DNA of 64,000 nucleotides from Nocardioides litoris. GTDB lineage: Bacteria; Actinomycetota; Actinomycetes; Propionibacteriales; Nocardioidaceae. Positions 7,504 to 16,621 of this stretch are shown here, piece after piece. The DNA lies in assembly GCF_006346315.1 (NCBI RefSeq), contig NZ_VDMR01000002.1, positions 248,001 to 312,000 on the forward strand, in the 5' to 3' direction. Every line of letters begins with the position of its first letter. Within the stretch, counting starts at the first letter, position 1. A model generated the notes under the pieces. That model did no database searches and was not told the origin of the DNA. It saw only the letters and a program-made list of their open reading frames with translations. The position numbers and the translations under genes are program-made.

Positions 7504-8685
7504 TCAGAGGAGGGGTTGGGCGCGGGTGGGCTCGGGGCGGAGGGCGTGGGCCTGCTCGTCGGCGCGGCTGCGACGACCGCGGGAGCCGCGGGTGGAGCCG
7601 GTGAGGAAGAGGTCGAGGCGGATGACGACGAACCCGATCACCAGACCGACCACGAGGCCGTAGAGCACCGACAGGCCGCTCTCGGTGCGGGAGATCGTCG
7701 GGTTGACCAGGGCGTTGGCGACGGCCGAGGTGGCGGCGGCGCCGAAGGCGCAGACCCACCAGCCCTGACGACGGCGCGCGCGCATGTGGCAGCCGTAGGC
7801 CAGGGCCGGGATGCCGAGCACCGACTCGATCGGCCGGGGGAAGGCGCCGAGCTCGGCCCGGCTCCAGCGCACCCCGTCGAGCAGCGAGGTGACCAGCTCG
7901 GGCTCGCCGTACCGGCGCAGCAGCTCGGCGTACAGCAGGGTCACCGTGAGCACGACGCCGCCGATCACGACGATGAGCACCCCGCGGCGGCCGAGGCCGT
8001 GCAGGCCCGCGCCGAGGCGGTAGACGACCGCGAACGCCCCGGCCAGGGCCAGGCCGAACGTGGCGTACTCGAAGCGGGTGACCGTGAGCGTCGGCTCGAA
8101 GCCGAGCACCGCCACCGCACCGACCGCGGCCACGGCCACGGCCACGACGCACTCGCGGGCGGCGCGCCAGTAGGTGACGGCCGGGACCGTCGTCATCACG
8201 CCCAGCACCGCGGCCACCACGGCCGTCATCACGGCCGCGCCGGTGCGCAGCGAGGGTTCGTCGAGGACCAGCACGACCGTGCCGAGCACGGCCGCGAGCG
8301 TGCCGAAGACGACCGGGCGGCCGCCGGTGCGGGCCGCCAGCGCCCAGGAGTACGCCGAGACCACCACGACGCTGCCCGCGCTGCCGAGCCAGATCGGGCC
8401 GACCGGCACCATCGCCGCGACCAGCGCGGCCAGACCGACCAGCACCAGGACGCCGAGCGCCACCCGCGGCCACCGCGACCCGGCGAGGGCGGAGACCCGG
8501 TCCTCGAGCGAGCGCCGGTCGCGGTGTGCGTCGGGCTCAGGCTCCTCGACGGGAGCCGACGGCCCGACCGCGGGGTCGGCAGCGGGCTCGACAGGGGGCT
8601 CGACGGTGGTCGTCGGCGGGAGCTCGGTGCCGTGCGCCGGGGTCGGGGGGACCCCCGCCCGACGACGACCCGCTGACCTGGACAC
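7504..8685 (-). CDS. polytopic membrane protein, about 10 TM
   Basis: This 393-residue protein begins with a Pro/Glu/Val-rich cytoplasmic segment (about residues 1-60). About ten hydrophobic helices follow up to residue 365, ending in a basic tail (RGSRGRRSRADE). I recognise no transporter or enzyme signature. The GTG at 8685 opens the frame just after the neighbouring amidase gene's stop (8697) on the same strand, so the two are probably co-transcribed with an 11-bp gap. It may be a sensor or scaffold; the function is unknown. Confidence 0.75.
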   Translation of the reverse strand: MSRSAGRRRAGVPPTPAHGTELPPTTTVEPPVEPAADPAVGPSAPVEEPEPDAHRDRRSLEDRVSALAGSRWPRVALGVLVLVGLAALVAAMVPVGPIWLGSAGSVVVVSAYSWALAARTGGRPVVFGTLAAVLGTVVLVLDEPSLRTGAAVMTAVVAAVLGVMTTVPAVTYWRAARECVVAVAVAAVGAVAVLGFEPTLTVTRFEYATFGLALAGAFAVVYRLGAGLHGLGRRGVLIVVIGGVVLTVTLLYAELLRRYGEPELVTSLLDGVRWSRAELGAFPRPIESVLGIPALAYGCHMRARRRQGWWVCAFGAAATSAVANALVNPTISRTESGLSVLYGLVVGLVIGFVVIRLDLFLTGSTRGSRGRRSRADEQAHALRPEPTRAQPLL

Positions 8686-8696
8686 GTCGGCCGAGG

Positions 8697-9455
8697 TTAC
8701 AGCCGACGGTTGCGCAGCGACGGGTTGGTGCGGCGTGCCTCGTCGAGGACCTCGCGGCGCAGCTCGGCCCGCACCACCTCGGGGCCGTCGCCGGCCTCGA
8801 CGAGCACGTCGCCGAGCGGGTCGACGACCGTGGAGTGGCCGCAGTAGCGCGGGCCGGGCTGGGCCGCGGCGACGACGTACACGGTGTTCTCGATCGCCCG
8901 GGCGCGGGCGAGGGTGCGCCAGTGGTCGACCTTGCGGGGGCCCGCGACCCAGGCGGCGGGCACGACGAGCACCTCGGCACCGGCGTCGACGAGCATCCGG
9001 GCCATCTCGGGGAAGCGCAGGTCGTAGCAGGTCATCAGGCCCACGGCCCACCCGTCGACGGTCACGACCACCGGCGCGGGGTCGCCTGCCAGCAGCCGGT
9101 CGGACTCGCGGTAGCCGAACGAGTCGTACAGGTGGACCTTGCGGTAGGCCTCGGTGTGGCCGCAGCCGCGGACGACGAGGGTGTTCCAGGGTCGTCCGGC
9201 GTCGGCGCTGGTCTCGAACATGCCCGCCACCAGGGTCGTCCCGACCCGGTCGGCCACCGCCGCCAGCTCGGTCGCGAACGGGCCGGTCACGGCCTCGGCG
9301 TACGGGCTGACGTCGGAGCCGGCCTCCCCGAAGTCGCGGGCGAAGGCCTCGGGCCACACGACGAGGTCGGCGTCGTCGGGGGTGAGCGCGGCCAGGCGGG
9401 CCCGGTTGGGCCCGGGCTCGAGGCCGGAGGCCTCCTGCACCAGGGCGACGCGCAT
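8697..9455 (-). CDS. carbon-nitrogen hydrolase (nitrilase superfamily)
   Basis: This amidase of about 252 residues belongs to the Nit/omega-amidase branch. The catalytic triad is visible: Glu in VVWPEAF, Lys in AYRKVHLYD and Cys in LMTCYDLRFPE. The RARAIENTVYVVAAAQ segment is also typical. It would hydrolyse a small amide such as an alpha-keto acid amide or deaminated glutathione in the cytosol; the substrate cannot be read from sequence. I chose ATG 9455, which gives MRVALVQ. A GTG at 9479 adds eight residues. The divergent mobA starts 49 bp away. Confidence 0.93.
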   Translation of the reverse strand: MRVALVQEASGLEPGPNRARLAALTPDDADLVVWPEAFARDFGEAGSDVSPYAEAVTGPFATELAAVADRVGTTLVAGMFETSADAGRPWNTLVVRGCGHTEAYRKVHLYDSFGYRESDRLLAGDPAPVVVTVDGWAVGLMTCYDLRFPEMARMLVDAGAEVLVVPAAWVAGPRKVDHWRTLARARAIENTVYVVAAAQPGPRYCGHSTVVDPLGDVLVEAGDGPEVVRAELRREVLDEARRTNPSLRNRRL

Positions 9456-9504
9456 CACGCCGCGAACGTCAGAGGTCACCGCTCCAGGGTGGCACGCTGG
9501 TGGC

Positions 9505-10086
9505 GTGGCCTCGGACGCTCTCCTGGACTCCTACTGCGCCGTCGTGCTGGCCGGCGGCCGGGCGACCCGGCTCGGCGGGTTCGACAAGGGCAGCGTCGAG
9601 GTCGGCGGGCGCTCGCTGCTCGCGCACGCCCTCGAGGCCGTCGTCGACGCCGCCGAGGTCGTCGTCGTCGGCGACCAGGCCTACGCCGACCGGCCGGTCA
9701 CCTTCGTCGTCGAGGACCCTCGCCACGGCGGCCCCGTGGCCGGGCTGCTCACGGGCGTCGACTCCCTGCTGCGGCGCACCCGCACCGTGGTCGTCCTGGC
9801 CGTGGACATGCCGCGGGTCACCCCGGCCACCATCCGGCGGATGCAGGCCGCGGCCGAGGGCCGGGACGGCGCGGTGCTCGTGGGGCCCGACGGCCGACGG
9901 CAGCTGGCCTTCGTCGTCGACCGGGAGCGGCTCGAGGCGGTGCGGCCGGACCGCGAGGCCCAGCACGGCCACGCCGTGCACCGGCTGCTCGCGCGCCTCG
10001 ACCTCGCCGAGGTGGCGGCCATCGGCGAGGAGCACCGCGACGTCGACACCTGGGCCGACCTGCGCGACATCGCCGAGCCCCGGTGA
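9505..10086 (+). CDS. mobA: molybdenum cofactor guanylyltransferase
   Basis: This 193-residue nucleotidyltransferase transfers GMP from GTP to Mo-molybdopterin to give the MGD cofactor. The N-terminal signature LAGGRATRLGGFDKG is the NTP-binding loop (LAGGxSxRMGxDK). AVDMPRVTP carries the metal-binding Asp. The length matches stand-alone MobA. The gene is followed by a DUF6457 gene, a frequent partner. The window also encodes a three-subunit molybdenum hydroxylase at 48.9-52.6 kb, but that family usually carries MCD or unmodified cofactor, so mobA may serve other enzymes. The GTG start is 6 nt after CACGCT, a weak leaderless signal. Confidence 0.92.
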   Translation: MASDALLDSYCAVVLAGGRATRLGGFDKGSVEVGGRSLLAHALEAVVDAAEVVVVGDQAYADRPVTFVVEDPRHGGPVAGLLTGVDSLLRRTRTVVVLAVDMPRVTPATIRRMQAAAEGRDGAVLVGPDGRRQLAFVVDRERLEAVRPDREAQHGHAVHRLLARLDLAEVAAIGEEHRDVDTWADLRDIAEPR

Positions 10087-10140
10087 TGACCACCCGGTAG
10101 CGGTTGCGGCGCGAGCCTCCTCGTGGCCAGGGTGGGACCC

Positions 10141-10521
10141 GTGAACCTCCACGACTGGATCGACGAGCTCAGCGACGTGCTCGACCTGGAGACCGAGGTC
10201 GACGAGGGCCTGCTGGCCGACCTGGACGAGCTGGTCCACGACAGCGTCGGCCGCGGGTCGGGGCCGGTCGCCACCTACCTGCTGGGGTACGCCGCCGGCA
10301 GCCGCGCCGCCGGGCCGGCGGACGTGGAGCGGATGGCGGCCGCGGCCCAGGCGCTGGCCGAGGGCTGGGACCGACCGGCCGACGCGCCCGACCCGGACGA
10401 CGTCGACGACGACGTGCCCGACGACCGCGGGATCGACCACACGGGCGACCTCGCCGACGCCGGGGACGCCACCGGGGGCGGCACCGGGGACGACACCGAC
10501 GACGAGGGGGACGCACGATGA
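10141..10521 (+). CDS. DUF6457 protein associated with mobA
   Basis: This 126-residue protein opens with NLHDWIDELSDVLDLE, the hallmark of the DUF6457 family found beside molybdenum-cofactor genes in actinobacteria. The compact N-terminal helical domain covers about residues 1-75. The last 45 residues are a strongly acidic disordered tail. GTG 10141 gives the typical family start; an upstream GTG at 10123 is possible. Its stop overlaps the next ATG (ATGA at 10518-10521), so mobA, this gene and the oxidoreductase form one operon. The molecular function is unknown. Confidence 0.8.
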   Translation: MNLHDWIDELSDVLDLETEVDEGLLADLDELVHDSVGRGSGPVATYLLGYAAGSRAAGPADVERMAAAAQALAEGWDRPADAPDPDDVDDDVPDDRGIDHTGDLADAGDATGGGTGDDTDDEGDAR

Positions 10522-11492
10522 GGGCGGTCGTGGCCGACGGGGCCGGCGGGCCGGAGGTCCTCTCGGTCCAGGAGGTGCCCGACGTGCACCCCGGGCCGGG
10601 CGAGGTGGCGCTGGAGGTGGCCGCCACAGCGGTCAACCGGGCCGACGTGCTGCAGCGGCAGGGGCACTACCCGCCGCCCGAGGGGGCCAGCGAGGTGATC
10701 GGCCTCGAGTGCAGCGGCACCGTCGCCGAGGTCGGCGAGGGCGTGACCGGCTGGGCCGTGGGCGACGAGGCGTGCGCGCTGCTGGCCGGCGGCGGGTACG
10801 CCTCGCGGGTCGTCGTACCGGTCGGGCAGGTGATGCCCGTGCCCGACGGGGTCGACCTGGTGACCGCGGCCGCGCTGCCGGAGGTGGCGTGCACGGTGTG
10901 GTCCAACGTGTTCATGGTGGCCGGGCTGAAGCCGACCGAGTCGTTCTTGGTCCACGGTGGGGCCGGCGGCATCGGGACGTTCGCGATCCAGCTGGCCCAC
11001 GCACTGGGGTCGCAGGTGCTGACCACCGCCGGGTCGGCCGACAAGCTGGCCTTCTGCGCCGACCTCGGCGCGGACGTGACGATCAACTACCGCGACCAGG
11101 ACTTCGTCGAGGTGGCCCGCGAGGCCACGGGCGGCGGCGTCGACGTGGTGCTCGACAACATGGGCGCCTCCTACCTCGGCCGCAACGTCAGCGTGCTCGC
11201 GCCCGAGGGCCGGATCGTCGTCATCGGCATGCAGGGCGGCAGCAAGGGCGAGCTCGACCTCGGCAAGCTGCTCGCCAAGCGGGGTGCGGTCATCGCCACC
11301 TCGCTGCGCGGACGCCCGCCCGAGGGCAAGGCCGCCATCTGCGCCTCGGTGGTCGAGCACGTCTGGCCGCTGGTCGCCGACGGGTCCGTGCGCCCGGTGG
11401 TGGGCACGACGATGCCGCTGGAGGACGTGCAGCGCGCCCACGAGCACCTCGACTCCGGCGACAACACCGGCAAGATCGTCCTGACCCTCTGA
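10518..11492 (+). CDS. NAD(P)H quinone oxidoreductase, PIG3-like (zinc-free MDR family)
   Basis: This 324-residue medium-chain reductase lacks the zinc-ligand cysteines of alcohol dehydrogenases. It has the quinone-reductase features VNRADVLQRQGHYPPPEG, the nucleotide-binding glycine motif GGAGGIGTFAIQLA, and a C-terminal DNTGKIVL segment. The family reduces quinones or other electrophiles with NADPH in the cytosol. It is translationally coupled to the upstream DUF6457 gene by an ATGA overlap. A 9-bp minisatellite follows its stop. Confidence 0.9.
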   Translation: MRAVVADGAGGPEVLSVQEVPDVHPGPGEVALEVAATAVNRADVLQRQGHYPPPEGASEVIGLECSGTVAEVGEGVTGWAVGDEACALLAGGGYASRVVVPVGQVMPVPDGVDLVTAAALPEVACTVWSNVFMVAGLKPTESFLVHGGAGGIGTFAIQLAHALGSQVLTTAGSADKLAFCADLGADVTINYRDQDFVEVAREATGGGVDVVLDNMGASYLGRNVSVLAPEGRIVVIGMQGGSKGELDLGKLLAKRGAVIATSLRGRPPEGKAAICASVVEHVWPLVADGSVRPVVGTTMPLEDVQRAHEHLDSGDNTGKIVLTL

Positions 11493-11496
11493 CTGA

Positions 11497-11541
11497 CCTG
11501 CCCGACCTGCCCGACCTGCCCGGCCCGCCCGGCCCGCCCGA
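11497..11541. repeat. 9-bp minisatellite
   Basis: Five consecutive 9-mers of the type CC(T/C)GCCCG(A/G) start just after the oxidoreductase stop. A similar five-copy 9-mer array (CGGGCNNNC) occurs at 14333-14377. Confidence 0.85.
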
Positions 11542-11582
11542 CCTGGCCCGGGCGGGTGGGCTGGACCGTCACCCCGGCTGGC

Positions 11583-11588
11583 TACGGT
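11583..11588 (+). promoter_or_regulatory. -10 hexamer of a probable leaderless promoter (TACGGT)
   Basis: TACGGT ends 7 nt before the bpa ATG at 11596. Confidence 0.5.
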
Positions 11589-11595
11589 GGGAGCC

Positions 11596-12261
11596 ATGAC
11601 CGAGGAGCAGCAGCCCCCGTCGGACGACGCCCCCGAGGGCGAGGACCAGCAGGTCGTCATCATCGGCCCCGACGGCACCGCGATCGGCGCCGTCCCCGCC
11701 TCGGCCCTGGTGGCCCAGGGCGGCGTGCCCGCGGCCGGCGGCGGGTCGTCCGACGACGACGGTGACGACGACGGCGAGGAGCGCAGCCTGGCCGACCTGG
11801 TGGAGCAGCCGGCCAAGGTGATGCGGATCGGCAGCATGATCCGCCAGCTGCTCGAGGAGGTGAAGGCCGCGCCCCTCGACGAGGCCAGCCGCGCCCGCCT
11901 CAAGGAGATCCACGCCTCCTCCATCTCCGAGCTCGAGCAGGGCCTCGCCCCCGAGCTGGTCGAGGAGCTGCAGCGCCTCTCGCTGCCCTTCGCCGAGGGC
12001 ACCACGCCGTCCGAGGGCGAGCTGCGGATCGCGCAGGCCCAGCTCGTCGGGTGGCTCGAGGGCCTTTTCCACGGCATCCAGACCGCGATCTACGCCCAGC
12101 AGCTGGCGGCCAAGGCGCAGTTCGAGCAGATGCGCCGCGCCCTGCCGCCCGGGATGGTCATCCCCGGCGGCCAGCCGGGCCAGCCCGGTGTCCAGCCCGG
12201 TCAGGGCGGGCGCCCGACCTCCGGCGACGACGACTCCCGCTCGGGGGGCATGTACCTCTAG
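11596..12261 (+). CDS. bpa: bacterial proteasome activator (Bpa/PafE)
   Basis: This 221-residue protein matches the DUF2587/Bpa family. It forms an ATP-independent ring that docks on the 20S proteasome and feeds in unfolded proteins. The helical core (about residues 65-185) contains RSLADLVEQPAKVMRIGSMI, ELEQGLAPELVEELQRL and QLVGWLEGLFHGIQTAIYAQ, typical of the family. The extreme C-terminus, GGMYL, is the HbYX-type tail (hydrophobic-Tyr-X) used to open the proteasome gate. The N-terminal 65 residues and the Gly/Pro/Gln-rich C-terminal linker are disordered. No proteasome or Pup genes are in the window. Confidence 0.95.
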   Translation: MTEEQQPPSDDAPEGEDQQVVIIGPDGTAIGAVPASALVAQGGVPAAGGGSSDDDGDDDGEERSLADLVEQPAKVMRIGSMIRQLLEEVKAAPLDEASRARLKEIHASSISELEQGLAPELVEELQRLSLPFAEGTTPSEGELRIAQAQLVGWLEGLFHGIQTAIYAQQLAAKAQFEQMRRALPPGMVIPGGQPGQPGVQPGQGGRPTSGDDDSRSGGMYL

Positions 12262-12304
12262 CCCGGTGCGGGACGGCGTCGTCGAGACGTCGTCGGCGCG
12301 AGGG

Positions 12305-13060
12305 TCAGCGCTGGCGGCCGAGGCGGCGGGCGACGAGGAGCCCGAGGCCGCCCACGATGAGGATCGCGAGGCCGGGGGCCGCCATCCGGGCGACGTCGTC
12401 GCCAGGGGCGAGCGCGTCGCAGGAGGCGGCGTCGTCGAGGTCGGCGGCGTCGCGGGTGTCGGGGCACAGGAAGCCCACGTCGGGGACGGCGCCGGTGCCG
12501 CCGTCGGCGGTGCCGCCCTCCCGGCCCGGGGGCCTGCCGTCGCCGAGGCCGTTGAGCACGGTGGCGGTCGCGAGCGTGACGCCGTCGCACCCGGCGACCG
12601 CGAAGCGGCCGTCGTCGGGGGTCGTGGCGAAGAGCCGCAGCTGCTTGTCGATGCCCTGGCCCGGCTCGGCGGGTGCGGTCGTCGTCGGTGAGGACGGGGT
12701 CGGGTTGCCGGGCGCCTGCTCCTGCTGGGCCCCGCCCGAGCCGCCCGAGCCGGTGCTGCCGCCCTGCGAGCCGGTGCGGCACCGCTCCAGGGCGACGGGC
12801 GAGGTGACCGTGACGCGGCGGTCGACGTCGCCCTCGCCGTACACGAGCTCGACCTCGACCTGGTAGCGGCGCAGCGTGCGACCGTCGTCGACGAACGTGG
12901 TCGGCGGGCGCACGAAGGTGCCGGTGAAGACCACCCGCTGCTCGGCCGGGGCCGTGGGCTGCGGGGTCGTCGTGGCGTGGGCCGCCGGCACCGAGCCGCC
13001 CGCGGCCAGGGCCACCAGGGCGCCGGACGCGAGGGCGCGCAGGACGGGGTTCACGCGCAC
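12305..13060 (-). CDS. secreted protein with C-terminal membrane anchor
   Basis: This 251-residue protein has a signal peptide ending near AAHA (residues 1-29), an extracytoplasmic region of about 190 residues and a final membrane helix (AAPGLAILIVGGLGLLVARR) followed by Arg residues. The middle has a Gly/Ser/Pro-rich low-complexity linker and several cysteines that could pair. No enzyme motif is visible. It is the last gene of the serS operon, beginning 1 nt after the preceding stop. GTG 13054 is an alternative start. The function is unknown. Confidence 0.75.
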   Translation of the reverse strand: MRVNPVLRALASGALVALAAGGSVPAAHATTTPQPTAPAEQRVVFTGTFVRPPTTFVDDGRTLRRYQVEVELVYGEGDVDRRVTVTSPVALERCRTGSQGGSTGSGGSGGAQQEQAPGNPTPSSPTTTAPAEPGQGIDKQLRLFATTPDDGRFAVAGCDGVTLATATVLNGLGDGRPPGREGGTADGGTGAVPDVGFLCPDTRDAADLDDAASCDALAPGDDVARMAAPGLAILIVGGLGLLVARRLGRQR

Positions 13061-13061
13061 A

Positions 13062-13847
13062 TCACACCAGGTCGGGGGTGATCGGGACCAGCCGGGCCAG
13101 CGTGCGGGCGACCCCGTCGGCGTCGTTGGCGGGAGCGGTGTGGTCGGTCGCCTCGAGCACGGTGGGGTGGGCGTTGGCCACGGCGTACGACGTGCCGGCC
13201 CAGCCCAGCATGGGCAGGTCGTTGGGCATGTCGCCGAACGCCACGACGTCGGCGGCGGCCACGCCCAGGTCGGCGGCCACCTCGGCCAGCGCGGAGGCCT
13301 TGGTGACGCCCGTGGCGCTGATCTCGACCAGGCCCGGCATCGACCAGGTCACCGTGGCCAGGCCACCGACGGCGGCGGCGACCTGGTCCTGCAGCGCCTC
13401 CGGCTCGAGCCCCGGCGCGCGGACCAGCACCTTGGTCACGCCATCGCTCCACACGTCGGCGAGCGGCCCGACGCGGTCGGTGCGCGACTCGTCGACGAAC
13501 CCCGGCTCCGCGGCCAGCCCGTCGAGGTCCTCCAGCCCCATCAGCGCACCCGGGACGCCGGCGCGGACCGCGGCCATCACCCGGTCACCAGCGTCGCGCT
13601 CGATGCCGCGCAGCCGCCGCACCTCGCCGGCCCCGACGTCGTAGACGACGGCGCCGTTGCCGAGGACCGCGACGCCGTGGGCGCCGACCATGGAGAACAG
13701 GTCACGCATCCAGCGCAGCGGCCGCCCGGTGACGAAGACGACCGGCACGCCGGCCTCCTCCACCGCGGCCAGCACCCGCCGGGTCGCGCCGGAGACCGTG
13801 CCGTCGGAGCGCAGCAGGGTGCCGTCGAGGTCGGTCGCGGCCAGCAT
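13062..13847 (-). CDS. HAD-superfamily hydrolase, Cof type
   Basis: This 261-residue phosphatase has motif I DLDGTLL (Asp nucleophile), motif II VTGRP, the C2-cap region, the conserved Lys in VTKASAL and motif III/IV GDMPNDLPML. Cof-type enzymes dephosphorylate sugar phosphates or nucleotides in the cytosol; the substrate is not predictable. Its ATG overlaps the upstream GNAT stop by one base. It is a paralogue of the HAD gene two places upstream in the same operon. Confidence 0.9.
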   Translation of the reverse strand: MLAATDLDGTLLRSDGTVSGATRRVLAAVEEAGVPVVFVTGRPLRWMRDLFSMVGAHGVAVLGNGAVVYDVGAGEVRRLRGIERDAGDRVMAAVRAGVPGALMGLEDLDGLAAEPGFVDESRTDRVGPLADVWSDGVTKVLVRAPGLEPEALQDQVAAAVGGLATVTWSMPGLVEISATGVTKASALAEVAADLGVAAADVVAFGDMPNDLPMLGWAGTSYAVANAHPTVLEATDHTAPANDADGVARTLARLVPITPDLV

Positions 13848-14386
13848 CAGGCGCCGCCCGCACGGTCGGGCAGCGGCCGGGCCATGACGAGCAGACCCTC
13901 CTCGTCGCTGCCGCGCAGCTCGGTGAATCCCGCCTTGGCCAGCACCCGGACGCTGGCCCGGTTGCCGGCCTCGGTCCGCGCCCGCACGCGTACGCCGAGC
14001 CGGTCGGTCTCCGCGAGCACCGCCCGCAGCGCCTCGGTGGCCAGCCCCCGCCCGCGCACCTCGGGCACGAGGCCGTAGCCGACCTCGGCCTCGCCGTCCT
14101 CGGGCGGGCCGAAGAAGCCGATGGAGCCGACGGCGAGGTGGCCGAGCACCACGTGGCGCGGCCCCCACGGGCTGCCGTCCCGGGCGAGGAAGGCCGCGTC
14201 GACGTCGTCGGTGCGGGGGTAGTCGGGGTGCCAGCGGTCCTGGCGCCGGCCCTCTCGCATGTCGGCGGCGTCGGTGGGGGTCACCAGGATCAGCCGGAGC
14301 CGCTCGGTGGCCAGCCGCTCGGCCGGTCCCGCCGGGCTCGCCGGGCTGTCCGGGCTTTCCGGGCCCGCCGGGCCCCCGTCGGTCAC
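13847..14386 (-). CDS. GNAT-family N-acetyltransferase
   Basis: This 179-residue protein has the RimJ-like GNAT layout: RLATERLRLILVTPTD at the start, GEAEVGYGLVPEVRGRGLATEAL (acetyl-CoA loop) and NRASVRVLAKAGF. The acceptor is unknown. The first 22 residues are a Pro/Gly/Ser-rich tract produced by a 9-bp tandem repeat in the DNA. It could therefore start later at a downstream codon, but none is better placed. The GTG at 14386 overlaps the upstream HAD stop (GTGA), and its own stop overlaps the next ATG. Confidence 0.85.
   Translation of the reverse strand: MTDGGPAGPESPDSPASPAGPAERLATERLRLILVTPTDAADMREGRRQDRWHPDYPRTDDVDAAFLARDGSPWGPRHVVLGHLAVGSIGFFGPPEDGEAEVGYGLVPEVRGRGLATEALRAVLAETDRLGVRVRARTEAGNRASVRVLAKAGFTELRGSDEEGLLVMARPLPDRAGGA
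14333..14377. repeat. 9-bp minisatellite inside the GNAT gene
   Basis: Five copies of CGGGCNNNC lie in frame at the 5' end of the acetyltransferase gene and encode its Pro/Gly/Ser-rich N-terminus. Copy-number change would keep the frame. Confidence 0.8.
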
Positions 14387-15258
14387 GAAGGGAACCAGCG
14401 GCCGAGCTCGGCGGCCGCGCCGTCGTCGTACACGGTGCCGGTGACGTCGTCGGCGGCCTCGCGGACGGCCTCGACGGCCTGGCCCATGGCGACGCCGCGG
14501 CCGGCCCAGGCGAGCATCTCGACGTCGTTGCGGCCGTCGCCGACCGCGAGCACGTCGGCGGCCTCCAGGCCCACCTCGCGGCACACGTGGTCGAGGCCGG
14601 AGGCCTTGGAGACGCCGACGGGCGTGAGGTCGAGCCAGGCGGTCCAGCCGACGACGTAGTCGGTGCCGTGCAGGCCGAGGTCCTCCGAGAGGGCCACGAA
14701 GTCGTCGGCCGTCGCGTCGGGGTCGCGGATGATGACCCGGCTCACCGGCCGGCTGATGAGCTCCTCGAGGTCGGTGACGATCATGTCGCCGGCCAGCTCG
14801 CCCTCGGGGAACGGCGTGGTGACGCGGTAGCCGCTGCCGCGCTCCTCGACCGCGACCCGGGCCCCGGGACGCTTCTCCAGCACGGCACGCACGGCCGGGC
14901 CGGGGTCGAAGGTCTCCTCGTGCACGACGTCGATCTCGTCGTCGCCGACGCGGTAGCGGAAGATCACGGCGCCGTTGGAGGCCACCACCCACAGCCGGTC
15001 GTCGCCGCCGGCGTCCGGCCGCCCCCGCAGGTCGAGCAGGTCGGCGATGCCGGTCATGTCGTGCGGCGACCGGCCCGAGGAGAGCACGACGTGGGCGCCG
15101 GCGTCGAGGGCGCGGTGCACGGCGTCGTACGTCGCGGCGGTGACCTGCTCGTAGGTCGTGCCGCCCCCCTCGACCCAGGCCAGGAGGGTGCCGTCGATGT
15201 CGAGCGCGACGAGCCCGGGGCGCCAGCCGTCGGCGCCGGGCGCCGGGGTGCCGGTCAT
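14383..15258 (-). CDS. HAD-superfamily hydrolase, Cof type
   Basis: This 291-residue protein has motif [12 protein letters not shown], motif II LSSGRSP, a C2 cap, Lys in VSKASGL and motif [15 protein letters not shown] with GVAMGQA following. It is a cytosolic phosphatase of unknown substrate. It overlaps serS by 4 nt (ATGA) and the GNAT gene by 4 nt (GTGA), so it is translationally coupled on both sides. Pairing of serS with HAD genes is common in actinobacteria. Confidence 0.9.
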   Translation of the reverse strand: MTGTPAPGADGWRPGLVALDIDGTLLAWVEGGGTTYEQVTAATYDAVHRALDAGAHVVLSSGRSPHDMTGIADLLDLRGRPDAGGDDRLWVVASNGAVIFRYRVGDDEIDVVHEETFDPGPAVRAVLEKRPGARVAVEERGSGYRVTTPFPEGELAGDMIVTDLEELISRPVSRVIIRDPDATADDFVALSEDLGLHGTDYVVGWTAWLDLTPVGVSKASGLDHVCREVGLEAADVLAVGDGRNDVEMLAWAGRGVAMGQAVEAVREAADDVTGTVYDDGAAAELGRWFPS

Positions 15259-16526
15259 GCGAGCGGCTCGAGGACCTCGAGGCCGCCGAGGTAGGGCTGC
15301 AGGGCCTGCGGCACCCGCACCGACCCGTCGGCCTGCTGGTGGGTCTCGAGCAGCGCGATGATCGGCCGGTTGGTCGAGCAGAGCGTGCCGTTGAGGGTGG
15401 CCACCGGGGTCGTCTCGCCGCTGCTGCCCGCGCGGGTGCGGATGTCGAGGCGGCGGGCCTGGAAGTCGGTGCAGTTGGAGGTCGACGTCAGCTCGCGGAA
15501 GCGCTCCTGGCTGGCGATCCAGGCCTCGCAGTCGAACTTGCGCTGCGCGGAGGTGCCGAGGTCGCCCGCGGCCACGTCGATGACGCGGTAGTGCAGCTCG
15601 AGGGCGTCCATGAACTCCTTCTCCCAGGCCAGCAGCCGCTGGTGCTCGGCGAAGGACTCCTCGACGGTGGTGTAGACGAACATCTCGACCTTGTCGAACC
15701 AGTGCACCCGGAAGATGCCGCGGGTGTCCTTGCCGTGCGAGCCGGCCTCCTTGCGGAAGCAGGAGCTGAACGCGGCGTACCGCTGCGGCAGCGAGTCGGC
15801 CGGGAGGATCTCGTCGGAGTGGAAGGCCGCGAGCGGGACCTCGGAGGTGCCGACGAGGTAGAGGTCCTGGCCCTCGATCCGGTAGACGTCGTCGGCGGCC
15901 TGGCCGAGGAAGCCGGTGCCCTCCATGGCCCGCGACTTCACCAGCGCCGGGGCGACGACCTCGGTGAACCCGTTGGCCGCGGCCATGTCCATCGCCATCG
16001 TGACCAGTGCGCGGTGCAGCCGGGCGCCGATGCCGGTGAGGAAGTAGAAGCGCGAGCCCGAGACCTTGGCGCCGCGCTCGAGGTCGAAGGCACCGAGCAT
16101 CGCGCCCAGCTCGACGTGGTCGCGCGGGGTGAAGTCGAACTCCGGCTTGGTGCCGACCGTCTCGAGCACGACGTAGTCGTCCTCGCCACCCTCGGGGGCC
16201 TCGTCGGCCGCCGGGTTGGGGATCGACAGCACGGCGTCGTTCCAGGCCTCCTCGGCGGCGACCCGGGCGGCCTCGGCCTCCTTGACCTCCGCGGCCAGGG
16301 CGCGGGTCTGCCCGAGCAGCTCCTGCTTCTCCTCGCCCTGCGCCTTGGCGACTTGGCCGCCGAGCCGCTTCTGCTCCGCGCGCTTGGCCTCGTACGACGC
16401 GATGGCGGCCCGCCGGTCGGCGTCGGCGGACAGGGCGCGGTCGACCACCTCGGCCGACAGGCCGCGCTTGGCCTGGGCGGCTCGGACGCGGTCGGGGTCG
16501 TCGCGCAGGAGGCGGGCGTCGATCAT
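15255..16526 (-). CDS. serS: serine--tRNA ligase
   Basis: This 423-residue class II synthetase charges tRNA-Ser. The N-terminal antiparallel coiled coil (about 30-105) that holds the long variable arm of tRNA-Ser is clear. Motif 2 [19 protein letters not shown] and motif 3 [16 protein letters not shown] are intact, as is the serine-site segment [11 protein letters not shown]. It leads a five-gene operon (serS-HAD-GNAT-HAD-secreted protein) and has a leaderless-type promoter. Two tRNA-Ser genes lie elsewhere in the window. Confidence 0.98.
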   Translation of the reverse strand: MIDARLLRDDPDRVRAAQAKRGLSAEVVDRALSADADRRAAIASYEAKRAEQKRLGGQVAKAQGEEKQELLGQTRALAAEVKEAEAARVAAEEAWNDAVLSIPNPAADEAPEGGEDDYVVLETVGTKPEFDFTPRDHVELGAMLGAFDLERGAKVSGSRFYFLTGIGARLHRALVTMAMDMAAANGFTEVVAPALVKSRAMEGTGFLGQAADDVYRIEGQDLYLVGTSEVPLAAFHSDEILPADSLPQRYAAFSSCFRKEAGSHGKDTRGIFRVHWFDKVEMFVYTTVEESFAEHQRLLAWEKEFMDALELHYRVIDVAAGDLGTSAQRKFDCEAWIASQERFRELTSTSNCTDFQARRLDIRTRAGSSGETTPVATLNGTLCSTNRPIIALLETHQQADGSVRVPQALQPYLGGLEVLEPLA

Positions 16527-16533
16527 GGGGCCG

Positions 16534-16539
16534 AGGCTA
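16534..16539 (-). promoter_or_regulatory. -10 hexamer of a probable leaderless promoter for serS (TAGCCT)
   Basis: On the minus strand TAGCCT ends 7 nt before the serS ATG. Confidence 0.5.
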
Positions 16540-16621
16540 GTCGTCGCCGCGCGGGGCCTGTGTCACCCCTCACCCCCACGGCGGGGCCGGGACCGGGGCG
16601 GGTGGTCGCCATACTTGTGCG

